This document shows positions 17,753 to 26,719 of a stretch of DNA of 64,000 nt, one piece after another. The notes beneath the pieces are model-generated. The model saw only the letters and a program-made list of their open reading frames with translations, ran no database searches and was not told the DNA's origin. Origin of the DNA: Actinoalloteichus hoggarensis. Its GTDB lineage: Bacteria > Actinomycetota > Actinomycetes > Mycobacteriales > Pseudonocardiaceae. Each line of letters starts with the position of its first letter. The first letter of the stretch is position 1. Where the stretch lies: positions 3,534,001 to 3,598,000 of the forward strand of contig NZ_CP022521.1 of NCBI RefSeq assembly GCF_002234535.1, given 5' to 3'. Position numbers and translations under genes: made by a program.

Positions 17753-19121
17753 AGGCACGACTGAGGCGCCGCCGGGCGCCGAGCCGCTGCCCGGCGGACT
17801 CGGCTGGCTGGTCTCCGATCGGGCGTTGGCGGTGCGGCTGCTGTCCCACGAAGGTCTCGGCGTCGTCGAGGCAGGGCCGGTGATGGCCGCTCTCGCCGAT
17901 CGACTCCCGCCTGACCTTCAGGCGACGGCCGAAGACCTGGGTGACTTCGCGTCGCGAATCATGCTGCAGGCCGCTCCCGAGCGCCACCGGGTGCTGCGAA
18001 GGGCGTTCGGCCGTTTCTTCACCGCCGACGCCGTCGACGCAATGGTTCCCGGGATGCGCGCCGACGCCGAGCGGGTGGTGGGCACGCTGGCCGCGGCGGG
18101 CGGCGGAGACTTCATGACAGCGGTGGCCTTCCCGTACGCGGCGGCCGTGGCGTCTCGCCTGCTCGGCCTTCCCACCGCAGACTTCCTGCGGCTGCACCGG
18201 CTCAGTCAACGGCTGGCGGTGGTCGCCTACGCGCTGCGCTCCCAGGACCCGGCGGACACCCTTCGTGAGGGCCACGACGCGCTGACTCGGATGCGTGCCC
18301 TGATCCGTGAGGCTCGGGCGACGGCCCCGCGCGACACCGTTCTCGCCGAGTGGCGTGACTCCGGCATCAGCGGGCTGTCCGACGCCGACGCCGAGGCCAA
18401 CGTGGTGATGCTGGTGCAGGCCTCGCTGGAGACGGTCGCCGGAATGATCGGCAACGGCGCGGTGCGGATCCTCGGCGCCCCGGGGACCCTGGCCGATCCG
18501 GTGTCGACGGCGACGGCGATCGACGAGGCGGTGCGCCACGAGCCGCCCCTGAAGACGCTGGAACGTGTCGCCCGATCGTCGATCAACGTGGACGGGCATC
18601 TGCTCCGCGCGGGCCAGATCGTGTCCGTCCGCGTCGCGGCGGCGAACTCTGGCGGGGACGCCGCCGGAACAGCGGTTCTCTCCTACGGCTGGGGGCTGTA
18701 TCGCTGTCTCGGGGCTCGGATGGCCCGCGCCGAGGCGTTGGCGCTGTTCGATGCGCTCCGTGCCGTCGCACCCGGTGTGACGGCGACCGACACCAGGGTG
18801 GAACGGGTGCGTCACATCCGATTCGACATGCCGCGCCGACTCCCTCTGAACTGTCCCGCCCCGGGGCGGGTCGGCCCGGAGCCGCCCGCCGCGGAGATCT
18901 CCCCCACCGACACGTCGCCTGCACGCACGGCCGCCGCCACCGTGGCGACCGCGCTGGAGAGCGCCTTGGAGGAACACGACCGTGACCGACCGTTGACCTC
19001 ACTCGAGCGCGAGGTCGCCGCGGTCGTCCTCACCGAGCACGGGGTCACGTTGCCTGAGCCGCTCCGACGGCCGAAGACGATCAGGGGGTGGGTGGCATGG
19101 GTGGAGAACCCGCATGGCTGA
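17730..19121 (+). CDS. Cytochrome P450 with C-terminal carrier-like extension
   Basis: The product is 463 residues. The P450 part (about 1-380) has ExxR (DEAVRHEPP), an I-helix reading VQASLETVAG, and a heme motif YGWGLYRCLGARMAR, with Tyr replacing the usual His/Arg two residues before the Cys. Residues about 396-460 form an extra domain: a helix, PLTSLER, a second helix, EHGVTLPEPLRRPKTI and GWVAWVE. This resembles a small acyl/peptidyl carrier with Ser in the SL motif. The following gene is an adenylate-forming ligase, which needs a carrier. P450s acting on carrier-bound amino acids or acyls are known, so an in-cis carrier is plausible but unproven. ATG 17730 (GGAGG upstream) lies inside the YcaO end. 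Confidence 0.85.
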   Translation: MTRIPSPEGTTEAPPGAEPLPGGLGWLVSDRALAVRLLSHEGLGVVEAGPVMAALADRLPPDLQATAEDLGDFASRIMLQAAPERHRVLRRAFGRFFTADAVDAMVPGMRADAERVVGTLAAAGGGDFMTAVAFPYAAAVASRLLGLPTADFLRLHRLSQRLAVVAYALRSQDPADTLREGHDALTRMRALIREARATAPRDTVLAEWRDSGISGLSDADAEANVVMLVQASLETVAGMIGNGAVRILGAPGTLADPVSTATAIDEAVRHEPPLKTLERVARSSINVDGHLLRAGQIVSVRVAAANSGGDAAGTAVLSYGWGLYRCLGARMARAEALALFDALRAVAPGVTATDTRVERVRHIRFDMPRRLPLNCPAPGRVGPEPPAAEISPTDTSPARTAAATVATALESALEEHDRDRPLTSLEREVAAVVLTEHGVTLPEPLRRPKTIRGWVAWVENPHG

Positions 19122-20401
19122 CATGCCTACGCGAGTCGCCTGGTGAGCGCGAAGCAGGGGTGGTCACCGCTGACGGCCGTACGTCGTGGCGTGAGCTGAT
19201 CAGGCGTGCCGAGCAACTCGCCGCCAGGCTGCCCGCGTCCCCACATGGCTGGGTGCTGCCCGCGGATCGCGGCGAGCAGACCGTACTGGGGCTGCTGATC
19301 CTCGGCATGGCCGAGCCCGCGCCGAGCTGGGTCCTCGGCGACGCTCGCTGGGCGGATCCCGACGCACCGTGGTTCGAGGATCTGCTGCGGCCCGCCGCCG
19401 AGCACGCAGGCCCCCCTTCGCCCGCGACGGCGGAGCCGGTGTACGCCACGGCCACGTCGGGAAGCTCTGGCACTCCTCGTCTGCTGTTCGGGCACCCGCA
19501 CGGCCTCCCTCGCGCCGTCGAGACGTACACCTCGGGTCTGCCGGAGTACGCGGCCGCGGAGGTGTTCGCGACCTGCTCTCCGTTGGACTTCGCCGCCGCC
19601 TTCTATATGGCGTTGATCCCGGCGTTGCTGCTCGGTCGCGATCTGGTGTTGTTCGGTTCGGGGGACTGGCGGCTTCCCGCCCGCGAACTGGCGGGACGGT
19701 CGGGGATCTGTGTGGCTCCGCCCGCGCTGGAGGTGCTGGGGGCCAGGTCCGCACAGGCGGGAGCCGACTACCGGGGCGTCTCGTTCGTCCCGGCGGGCGG
19801 CGGTCTGACCATCCGCAGGGCGGAGCGCATCACCGCGGGCTTCAGCGGCGCGGGCTTCTTGACCATGCTCGGCTCGACCGAGACCGGCCTGCTCACGGTC
19901 ACCAGGACGGTGCGCGACGACGGCTACGTCGGCGTCCCGCTTCCGGGCAAACCGGTGTGGCTGGACGCCGTCGGCGCCGACGGCGTCGGCATGATGTGGA
20001 CACGGGGGCCGGACACCCGCTTCGCGGCGAGGGGCGGCCCGCTGCTGGTGGGGCCGGACGGCGCCGTGAGCACCGGAGACCTCGCCCACCGCGACCGCGC
20101 CCACGGCGGCTTCGTCCTCGACGGCCGCAGCGACGACCTGGTGAAGGTGGACGGCATCAGCGTCTACCCAGGCCGGGTCGCCGCCGCCGTCCGAGCCGTC
20201 GACGGTGCGGTGGACGCCGCCGTCACCGTCGAACGAGACGGGCCGGTGGACCGGATCGTCGTCGTGGTGATCGGCACCGTCGACGAGGAGGCCGTGCGCG
20301 CCGCCTGTGCCGCGCTGCCCCAACCTGTCGTGCCGCACCGGGTGTCGATCAGGCCGGCGGTCGAAGGCTCCTACACCGCACGCGGGAAGGTGCGGTTGTG
20401 A
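19097..20401 (+). CDS. ANL-superfamily adenylate-forming ligase
   Basis: This 434-residue protein has the P-loop-like core TSGSSGTPR (near residue 120), GSTETG, the hinge region DDLVKVDGISVYPGRV and a C-terminal Lys in TARGKVRL. It is shorter than typical CoA ligases because the N-terminal subdomain is compact. It should activate a carboxylic acid as an acyl-AMP and load it on a carrier or CoA. The likely carrier is the domain fused to the P450 just upstream, whose gene it overlaps by 25 bases. The nosiheptide analogue is NosI, which activates an indolic acid. The substrate here is unknown, and no tryptophan-processing genes are visible. ATG 19097 was preferred to GTG 19088 for spacing from GGGGG. 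Confidence 0.85.
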   Translation: MGGEPAWLTCLRESPGEREAGVVTADGRTSWRELIRRAEQLAARLPASPHGWVLPADRGEQTVLGLLILGMAEPAPSWVLGDARWADPDAPWFEDLLRPAAEHAGPPSPATAEPVYATATSGSSGTPRLLFGHPHGLPRAVETYTSGLPEYAAAEVFATCSPLDFAAAFYMALIPALLLGRDLVLFGSGDWRLPARELAGRSGICVAPPALEVLGARSAQAGADYRGVSFVPAGGGLTIRRAERITAGFSGAGFLTMLGSTETGLLTVTRTVRDDGYVGVPLPGKPVWLDAVGADGVGMMWTRGPDTRFAARGGPLLVGPDGAVSTGDLAHRDRAHGGFVLDGRSDDLVKVDGISVYPGRVAAAVRAVDGAVDAAVTVERDGPVDRIVVVVIGTVDEEAVRAACAALPQPVVPHRVSIRPAVEGSYTARGKVRL

Positions 20402-21135
20402 ACCGGCCGGTCGCCGACACCGCGGCATGGCTGGCCACCGCCCGGGCCGAGGCGCCGAAGCACGAGGCCGCCGACGCGGGCCTAGCGGCCATCGGGTCCG
20501 CCTTCTTCACCGATCGCGCCCGATTCTTCGACACGGTGCTCACCGAGTGGGCCGTCGCGGGCCACCGCCAGGTCGTCGTGCTCGGCGCCGGTTACGACCA
20601 ACGGGCATTTCGACTCGATCTCCCCGATGACCTGCTCCTCATCGAGGTCGATCTACCCGAGGTGCTCGCCGAGAAGGGAAGGAGGATCGGCGATGCCCTC
20701 CCCCGCTGTCGACGCTCGACCGTGGCGGCCGACGTGGTCGCCGACGGCCTCGACGCCTTGGACGACACCCGACTGGACTTCGCCAGGCCGATCCTCTGGA
20801 TCGCCGAGGGCCTTCTCTACTACCTGACGCCCGACGAGGTCCGCACGCTGCTCCACCAGGTGGGTGCCCGCTCGACGCAGGGATCGATCCTTGCCCTCGA
20901 CCATGTCGCCACGGCCGGGACCCGGCTGCCGGAGGTTCGGCGATGGCTGCGATTCATGGCCGATCGCGGTTCTCCCTGGCGGTCGGCGGTCGCGGACCCT
21001 GCGGCCTGGCTGCGACCGCACGGATGGATTCTCACCGACCGCAGCACCGGAGTCGGCCGACCAGAGGACGACGACGACGTCGTGACCTGGCTACTGGAAG
21101 CACACAGGCAAGCCGAGGAGGAGAGGTCCCGATGA
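20398..21135 (+). CDS. LCMT-family carboxyl/O-methyltransferase
   Basis: This 245-residue SAM-dependent methyltransferase belongs to the leucine carboxymethyltransferase-like family. The motif VVVLGAGYDQRAFRLD binds SAM, and AEGLLYYLTPDEVRTLL is typical of the family. The GTG start overlaps the ligase stop (GTGA). Family members methylate carboxylates or hydroxyls. In thiostrepton-type clusters a methyltransferase (TsrF) and hydrolase (TsrB) pair acts at the C-terminal carboxylate, so this protein could methylate the peptide tail. Methylation of the carrier-bound acyl group is the alternative. Confidence 0.85.
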   Translation: MNRPVADTAAWLATARAEAPKHEAADAGLAAIGSAFFTDRARFFDTVLTEWAVAGHRQVVVLGAGYDQRAFRLDLPDDLLLIEVDLPEVLAEKGRRIGDALPRCRRSTVAADVVADGLDALDDTRLDFARPILWIAEGLLYYLTPDEVRTLLHQVGARSTQGSILALDHVATAGTRLPEVRRWLRFMADRGSPWRSAVADPAAWLRPHGWILTDRSTGVGRPEDDDDVVTWLLEAHRQAEEERSR

Positions 21136-22382
21136 GACGAGTCTGCACTGAGTCCGGCCGACGCGCGTGGCTGCTGGCGGACGGGGTGGCTCCGGCGATC
21201 AGCGAACGCGCGGCTCGCCACGACGCGGACGGCACCTTCCCTCACCAGGACTTCGACGACCTGCGGTCCGCGGGCTACCTGGCGTTGACGGCGCCGGAGG
21301 AGCTCGGGGGTCACGGCGCGGCGCTACCCGAGATGATCATCGCGCAGGAACGGCTCGCCGCTGCCTCCGGGCCGACGGCGCTCGCCGCGAACATGCACCT
21401 GTCCATCACCGGTCAGCTCGCCCGACGATGGCGAGCGGCTCCGACCGGACGGCTCACCGAACTGCTGGGCGAGGTCGTCGCCGGCCGGGTGCTCTTCGCG
21501 CCCATCACGGCCGAACCAGGTCATTCGCTGGTCCGCAGCACGGGAAGCAAGGCGACACGCGTCGACGGCGGATTCCGCGTGCGTGGCAGGAAGGTGTTCG
21601 GGACCAACTCCGAGGTGATGACGCACCTGGTGTCGATCGCGCTCGACGTCGATCATCCGGACGGACCCCACGTGATCGGCTTTCGCGTGCCCGTGGACTC
21701 CGAGACGATCCAGCCGGTCGCAGGCACCTGGCACAGCGGCGGCATGCGCGCCACCGTCAGTCAGGACGTCGAGCTGCTCGATGTCTTCGTCCCGGAGGAC
21801 GCGGTCACCTTCAGCTTCCCGGAGGGGATGCTCGACGGCTCGCTGCTACAGAACCTGTGGGGCTGGTCGATGCCCTCGTTCGGCGCCGTCTACCTGGGCA
21901 TCGCACGAGGAGCGCTCACCGCCGCGATCGCCGAGGTGGACCGGCGAGGCTGGCAGGACCGGAGCGGGGTCCGAGCGCTGCTCAGCGAGGCCGAGATGCG
22001 CCAGTCCTCCGCCTGGGCTCTCGTGAGCGCGGTGGCCGAGGAGGTGATGGGCAACGGTCTGTGGCGCGACGGCACCGTTCAGGACGGCATGGCGCGCGTC
22101 GTACTGGCCAAGCACGTCGCCACGATCACCGCCGTCGAGGTCGTCGATCTCGTCGCCCGCATCGTCGGCTCCTCGGTGATGAGGGCGGGCAGTGTGTTCG
22201 AGCGTGCCTGGCGCGACGTTCGAGCGGGCACGGTCCACCCCTACAGCACCACCGACGCGATGGACCTCATCGCCGACACCGTCCTGGGCCGTTCGGTCGC
22301 GGCGGAACGACGTCCCGACGTGGAGACACTGCCTGCGCAGACCCCCGGAGCCGCATTGCTGACCGCCACCATCCCCTGGTGA
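21132..22382 (+). CDS. Acyl-CoA dehydrogenase-family flavoprotein
   Basis: This 416-residue flavoprotein begins with the ACAD N-terminal helical domain (HDADGTFPHQDFDDLRSAGYLAL, APEELGG) and has the middle beta domain (VRGRKVFGTNSEVMTHLVSI) and C-terminal helices. ATG 21132 overlaps the preceding stop (ATGA) with GGAGAGG upstream. It would desaturate or hydroxylate an acyl-CoA or acyl-carrier thioester. It could act on the ANL-loaded acid, or serve as the FkbI-like partner of the FkbH module at 36-38 kb. The sequence does not decide between oxidase and dehydrogenase chemistry. Confidence 0.88.
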   Translation: MRRVCTESGRRAWLLADGVAPAISERAARHDADGTFPHQDFDDLRSAGYLALTAPEELGGHGAALPEMIIAQERLAAASGPTALAANMHLSITGQLARRWRAAPTGRLTELLGEVVAGRVLFAPITAEPGHSLVRSTGSKATRVDGGFRVRGRKVFGTNSEVMTHLVSIALDVDHPDGPHVIGFRVPVDSETIQPVAGTWHSGGMRATVSQDVELLDVFVPEDAVTFSFPEGMLDGSLLQNLWGWSMPSFGAVYLGIARGALTAAIAEVDRRGWQDRSGVRALLSEAEMRQSSAWALVSAVAEEVMGNGLWRDGTVQDGMARVVLAKHVATITAVEVVDLVARIVGSSVMRAGSVFERAWRDVRAGTVHPYSTTDAMDLIADTVLGRSVAAERRPDVETLPAQTPGAALLTATIPW

Positions 22383-22410
22383 CGAGTTCGACCATAGGAG
22401 AGCCGACGAC

Positions 22411-22839
22411 ATGCCGACGCCCGCCGAGGCACGACGCCTCGTGCACCACTTCACCGAGGCCTTCAACACCGGGAACCTCGCGCACCTGGACGAGTGCATC
22501 GCCGAGGACTACGTGCAGCACAATCCCGACGTCCCGCCGGGGCGTGCGGGATTGCGCGGCACGGTGACCAGGTGGCGATCCTTCGTCACCGACCTGCGGG
22601 TGCACGCCGACGACGTCATCGCAGGCGAGCAGCGGGTCGTCGCCCGACTCACCGTCACGGGCAGACAGACCGGTCCGCTGCTGGGCCTGCCCGTCACCGG
22701 CCGGTCGTTCAGTCTCGGGATCATCGACATCTGGCGTATCGCCGACGGCAGGTTCGCCGAGCACTGGGACGAGATGGACCTGCTTGGTCTGCACCGGCAG
22801 CTCGGCCTGCTGCCGGACCGACCGGAGTCTGCTCGGTGA
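22411..22839 (+). CDS. SnoaL-like (ester cyclase/NTF2-fold) protein
   Basis: This 142-residue SnoaL-family protein has FTEAFNTGNLAHLDE, a Y-V-x-H-N-P segment, a GRSFSLGIIDIWRI strand and the EHWDEMDLLGL acid/His motif. The fold is used for polyketide cyclisation, epoxide opening, hydroxylation or double-bond isomerisation. In this operon a role on the acyl side group is most likely, for example after P450 or ACAD action. The 28-base gap before it is the largest in the 26-kb plus-strand array, with TAGGAGAG as ribosome site. Confidence 0.88.
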   Translation: MPTPAEARRLVHHFTEAFNTGNLAHLDECIAEDYVQHNPDVPPGRAGLRGTVTRWRSFVTDLRVHADDVIAGEQRVVARLTVTGRQTGPLLGLPVTGRSFSLGIIDIWRIADGRFAEHWDEMDLLGLHRQLGLLPDRPESAR

Positions 22840-24035
22840 GCACTCGCGGCACGGCGGCGGCGCGCGAGATGGTGCTGCGGCGGCCCGCTCTGCTGTATGA
22901 ACGCCTGCACCGCGACGGACCGCTGCAATGGAACGAGAAGGCGAGCTGCTGGCTCGTCGTCGGCTTCGAGCTGGCACGGGTCGTGCTTCGTGACACCCGC
23001 TATCGCATGCCGCGTCCTGCCACGGACTCGCGCTGGATGCGGGACCCGGAGCTGAGCGGCTTCGTCCTCGGCATGATGCTGGAGACGGAGGGCGCCGATC
23101 ACGAGAGGCTGCGACGGATACTGGGGCCGGTGTTCGGGCCCCGCGCGGTGCGTGCCCGCGCCCGCCGCACCGAAGCGATGATGGACGGGCTGCTCGACGC
23201 CGTCGAGGCCGGCCGAAGCCGTTTCGACGCGGTGGAGGCGATCAGCGGACGTCTTCCGGTCGACGTCGTCGGCGACCTCGTCGGTATCCCGGCGGCGGAG
23301 CGGGACGAGATCAGTGCGTTGTGCAGGCGGATCAGCCGAGGGGGTGGGCTCGCCGACTCCGTCCCGGACGCCGACGCCGTGGCCGCCTCGGTCGCCGGAG
23401 TGCGGGAGCTACGCGATCGCATTCGTACCTGGCCCGTCGGCGACGAGGAGTCCGTTCCCGGCACGGGCGACTCCGTACTGGGCCGAACGGCTCGGTTCCG
23501 GGAGGGGCCGGACGCACTCACCGAGCCGCAGGTCGTCGCCACCGTGTTCAGCCTCTACCTCGCGGGCCACGACACGTCCCGCAACCTGCTCAGCGCACTG
23601 CTGCATCGCCTGGCCGACGAGGACGGCCTGTTCGACGCGGTGGCGACGGGGCGGGCGAACCGGTCCGCGCTGGTCGACGAGGTGCTCAGAACGGAGGCGC
23701 CGTTGACGTTCACGGTGCGGGTGTCCGACGAGGACACCGAACTGGCTGGCCGGGTGATCCGTGCAGGCACCCCGCTGCGCGTCATGCTCGGCGCCGCCAA
23801 CCACGATCCGCTTCACGACGCGGGGCTCACCGGCCCGCCCGGCGGGCTCGCGTTCGGCGAGGGCAGGCATGTCTGCCTCGGCGCGCATGTCGCGCGCATG
23901 GAAGGCGTGGTCATGTTGGACGTCCTCGCTCGTCGCCTGTCTCGAATCCGGTCGGGGGGAGCCGCGAGGTGGAGCCCGCACTTTCTGCATCGGGGTCTGG
24001 TCGAACTCCCGTTGGAGGTCGTGTGGCGGCGGTGA
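22836..24035 (+). CDS. Cytochrome P450 (tailoring)
   Basis: This 399-residue P450 has a canonical oxygen-binding helix (LYLAGHDTSRNLL), ExxR (EVLR) and heme motif FGEGRHVCLGAHVARM. The GTG start (22836) overlaps the SnoaL stop. Unlike the two paralogous P450s at the cluster edges, its catalytic Thr is intact, so it should be a normal monooxygenase. The substrate is unknown: it may hydroxylate or epoxidise the acyl unit or oxidise a core residue, as P450s do in thiostrepton and nosiheptide maturation. Confidence 0.92.
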   Translation: MSTRGTAAAREMVLRRPALLYERLHRDGPLQWNEKASCWLVVGFELARVVLRDTRYRMPRPATDSRWMRDPELSGFVLGMMLETEGADHERLRRILGPVFGPRAVRARARRTEAMMDGLLDAVEAGRSRFDAVEAISGRLPVDVVGDLVGIPAAERDEISALCRRISRGGGLADSVPDADAVAASVAGVRELRDRIRTWPVGDEESVPGTGDSVLGRTARFREGPDALTEPQVVATVFSLYLAGHDTSRNLLSALLHRLADEDGLFDAVATGRANRSALVDEVLRTEAPLTFTVRVSDEDTELAGRVIRAGTPLRVMLGAANHDPLHDAGLTGPPGGLAFGEGRHVCLGAHVARMEGVVMLDVLARRLSRIRSGGAARWSPHFLHRGLVELPLEVVWRR

Positions 24036-26719
24036 CGAAATACGCTCCCACCCCCGTGGCGGCCCCGTTTCAGGTGGTACGGCGGTGCCTTCTGCCGTTC
24101 GACGCCGTGCGCGACCTCGGCGACGGGACGCTGTGGAGAACCGCCGAGGCGCAGCTCGATGCCGAGGCACGACGAGCCCGCGCAGGCGTCGAACTGGCCG
24201 AAGTGATCGCCGGACTCGTCCCCGCAGCCGATCGGACGACACGCGGGCAGCTGCTGCGCCTGCGTCGTGCGGTCTTCAACGGCCGGACGGCGTCCGAATC
24301 CGACCTCGCCCCGATGAGGGTGCTCGACCCGCAGCCCCTCGCGCTTGGTCGATACCAGGCCGCCGCCTCCGAGGCGGACACACTGGCGAGGCGCCGTACG
24401 CGCTTGGAGGACGACCTGCGCCTGCGCGTTCTCGCGACCTCGACGCGGGTGCTGGCGAACGCCGACTTCGCCGCAGCTCTGGAGGTCGCGGTACCCCGGC
24501 TGGCCTCGACCCTGCGTTCGTCCGCCCCGCCGGACCCCGCGGACGGCGCGCGCTCGCGACGGCAGGCACTGACCCTGCTGCGGCTGGCCTACCGCGCCGC
24601 CACCAAGCCGACACCGTTCGCCCGGTTCGTCGAATCGGTGTTCGTCATGCCCGGAGCCGCACATCGTCCGCCTCGGGGTCACGTGCGACTCGCCGCCGAT
24701 CTCCGTGACGAGTTGCGGGCATGGGCGTCCGCAGGCGACCCGCCGCCCGCGCCGCACGACGCACTGTGGATCACCACCAATCCGACGGCACGCCTCACCG
24801 AGGACCGAGTGGAGTGGCTTGACAGCTCCGGAGGCGAACGTCTCCTGCGTGCGCCGTGTTCGTCTCGGCTCGCTCGGCTCCTCACCCGGCTCCGACGGCC
24901 CGTCCTGCTAGCCGAATTCGGTGCGACCGGCACCGACCGAGTTCCACCGGTCCTCGCCGCGCTACTGAGACGTGGACTTCTCGAGATCGGGTTCCCCCCG
25001 GGGACGCGGGACGCCGTCCTCGATCCGCGCACGCCTGCGGCCACCGCGCTCGACACGCTGCGAGCGATCGAGCGGACCTGGCCGGAAGAGGCACGTGGTG
25101 AGCCGTCGGCGCTGATCCGCGCGACACGCGCCACAACCGAGGAGCTTGCGGGCGTGCTCTCCGACACGATGTCCGCGCCGCCTCGGATTACGGTGGCACA
25201 GGCCGCCGCGCCCCGGCCACCGGGGACGTTCTCGGACGGCGCAGGCGCTCCGGTGCGCGGCGCTGACGCCGACGATGACGGGGACGCCGCGGGTGAGAAG
25301 CGGATCGTCACCGGTCGGCCTCGTCCCGAACCCGTCGACGTGCCTTCCGATCACCTCGTCGAGGATCTGCACGGCATGTCCGGCAATGCCGAGGACCTCC
25401 TCCCCCTCGATTACGAGGTGCGTAGCGATCTGGGGCTGTTGCAACGGGTGTTGCCGCTGGCAGGGGGCGAGCTGTCCCTCCGGATCGCCGAGTCCGTCTG
25501 TTTCCGGTCCCGGTTCTCCCACGAGGCCGTACCCGCGCTGACGGCGTATCGCTGGCATCGCGAGGAGGGAGCTGCGGCGGCGGAACGGCTGATCGCCGAG
25601 TCGACCCACCCCGTGCTGCGCGAGGTGCTGCGGCTGCGACGCCGGGCGCTGGCCGCGCTGACCGCGCTCGCGGCCGACGCGGCCGACGCGGCCGAGGTGT
25701 ACTGCGACCGAGCCGCCTTACACGACCTGGCGGAGGCGCTCCCGGCGACGGTCGGCCGCTGGGCGTGCGTCGCCTGGCCCGTGCAGGCCACCGCCGATGG
25801 TCTCCTCGTGGTCAACGGCGCGAGCAGCGGCTACGGGCGCTTCGCCGCGCGACACACCGCGCTGATGACGCCTCAGACGCTCGAGGAGGTGCGCGCGTGG
25901 GCCGAGAGCGCGGCCGTCGACGTGCCTCTGGAGGCATCGGCGGGACTGCCCGCCGACATCGGGACGACCCTCGGTGCGTCGGTGAACGATCGTGTTCGGC
26001 TTCTCCCGGCGGTGCTGGGATACCCGAACGCGGCCGTCGCCACCGATCCCGAGGCTCGTGTCGACCTGGGTGACTGCACAGTACGGGTTCACCCCGACAC
26101 CGGACGGCTGTTGTTGGAAGGCGGAGCGGACACGAAGACGGTGTTCGCCCCCGTGCCCCAGAACGGGACACTGCCTCAGCTCGCGCCCCCGCTGTACCGG
26201 TGGCTCGCCGGTTTCGGTCCTTCCCTCGGCACGACTCTGCCTCTGTGGGACCGAGTGGACGAGCGGCGGGCCGACCTGGGGGTCCGGCACTATCCGCGAC
26301 TTCGCCTGGGCAGGCTGATCCTGGCGCGTCGGACCTGGAAGGTCTCGGCGGACGCCCTGCCCGGAACCGGAGCGGATCTGCTCGCCTGGCGCCGTTTCTG
26401 TCGGGACACCGGCATACCGCGGCGAGTCTTCCTGCGGCGGTTGACGGTGCCCGATACCTGGGACGTCCTGCGTGGTGAGGCCGCCGAGGAACGAGTGCTG
26501 CTGGCCAGGTCGCGAGCAGGCGATGCGCTGCGGAAACCCGCTTACCTCGACCTCTCGCAGTCCCTCTGTCATCTCGGCGTCGAGGCGGCCCCAGACGGCG
26601 GTCCGCTGACCTTCACCGAACCGCTGCCCGACCCGTCGCACCAGCCCACCGATCGGGTCACCGAGTTCGTCATCGAGACCTCGCTAGGAGTACGTCATGA
26701 ACGTCAGCACCGTCGCTGA
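24032..26719 (+). CDS. Lantibiotic dehydratase N-terminal (glutamylation) protein, copy 2
   Basis: This second full-length LanB N-terminal protein has about 895 residues, RAATKPTPFARFVESVFV near residue 190, and the C-terminal RHYPRLRLGRLILARRTWKVS and RRVFLRRLTVPDTWDV blocks that mirror copy 1. Thiostrepton-type clusters are known to carry more than one LanB-like dehydratase, perhaps for different Ser/Thr sets; the extra serines of this core (TSSSS) may need it. The start is GTG 24032 (GTGA overlap with the P450), with GTG 24023 as alternative. It contains a TTA codon at 25718-25720. No elimination domain follows, so it would share the protein at 10282. Confidence 0.93.
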   Translation: MTKYAPTPVAAPFQVVRRCLLPFDAVRDLGDGTLWRTAEAQLDAEARRARAGVELAEVIAGLVPAADRTTRGQLLRLRRAVFNGRTASESDLAPMRVLDPQPLALGRYQAAASEADTLARRRTRLEDDLRLRVLATSTRVLANADFAAALEVAVPRLASTLRSSAPPDPADGARSRRQALTLLRLAYRAATKPTPFARFVESVFVMPGAAHRPPRGHVRLAADLRDELRAWASAGDPPPAPHDALWITTNPTARLTEDRVEWLDSSGGERLLRAPCSSRLARLLTRLRRPVLLAEFGATGTDRVPPVLAALLRRGLLEIGFPPGTRDAVLDPRTPAATALDTLRAIERTWPEEARGEPSALIRATRATTEELAGVLSDTMSAPPRITVAQAAAPRPPGTFSDGAGAPVRGADADDDGDAAGEKRIVTGRPRPEPVDVPSDHLVEDLHGMSGNAEDLLPLDYEVRSDLGLLQRVLPLAGGELSLRIAESVCFRSRFSHEAVPALTAYRWHREEGAAAAERLIAESTHPVLREVLRLRRRALAALTALAADAADAAEVYCDRAALHDLAEALPATVGRWACVAWPVQATADGLLVVNGASSGYGRFAARHTALMTPQTLEEVRAWAESAAVDVPLEASAGLPADIGTTLGASVNDRVRLLPAVLGYPNAAVATDPEARVDLGDCTVRVHPDTGRLLLEGGADTKTVFAPVPQNGTLPQLAPPLYRWLAGFGPSLGTTLPLWDRVDERRADLGVRHYPRLRLGRLILARRTWKVSADALPGTGADLLAWRRFCRDTGIPRRVFLRRLTVPDTWDVLRGEAAEERVLLARSRAGDALRKPAYLDLSQSLCHLGVEAAPDGGPLTFTEPLPDPSHQPTDRVTEFVIETSLGVRHERQHRR

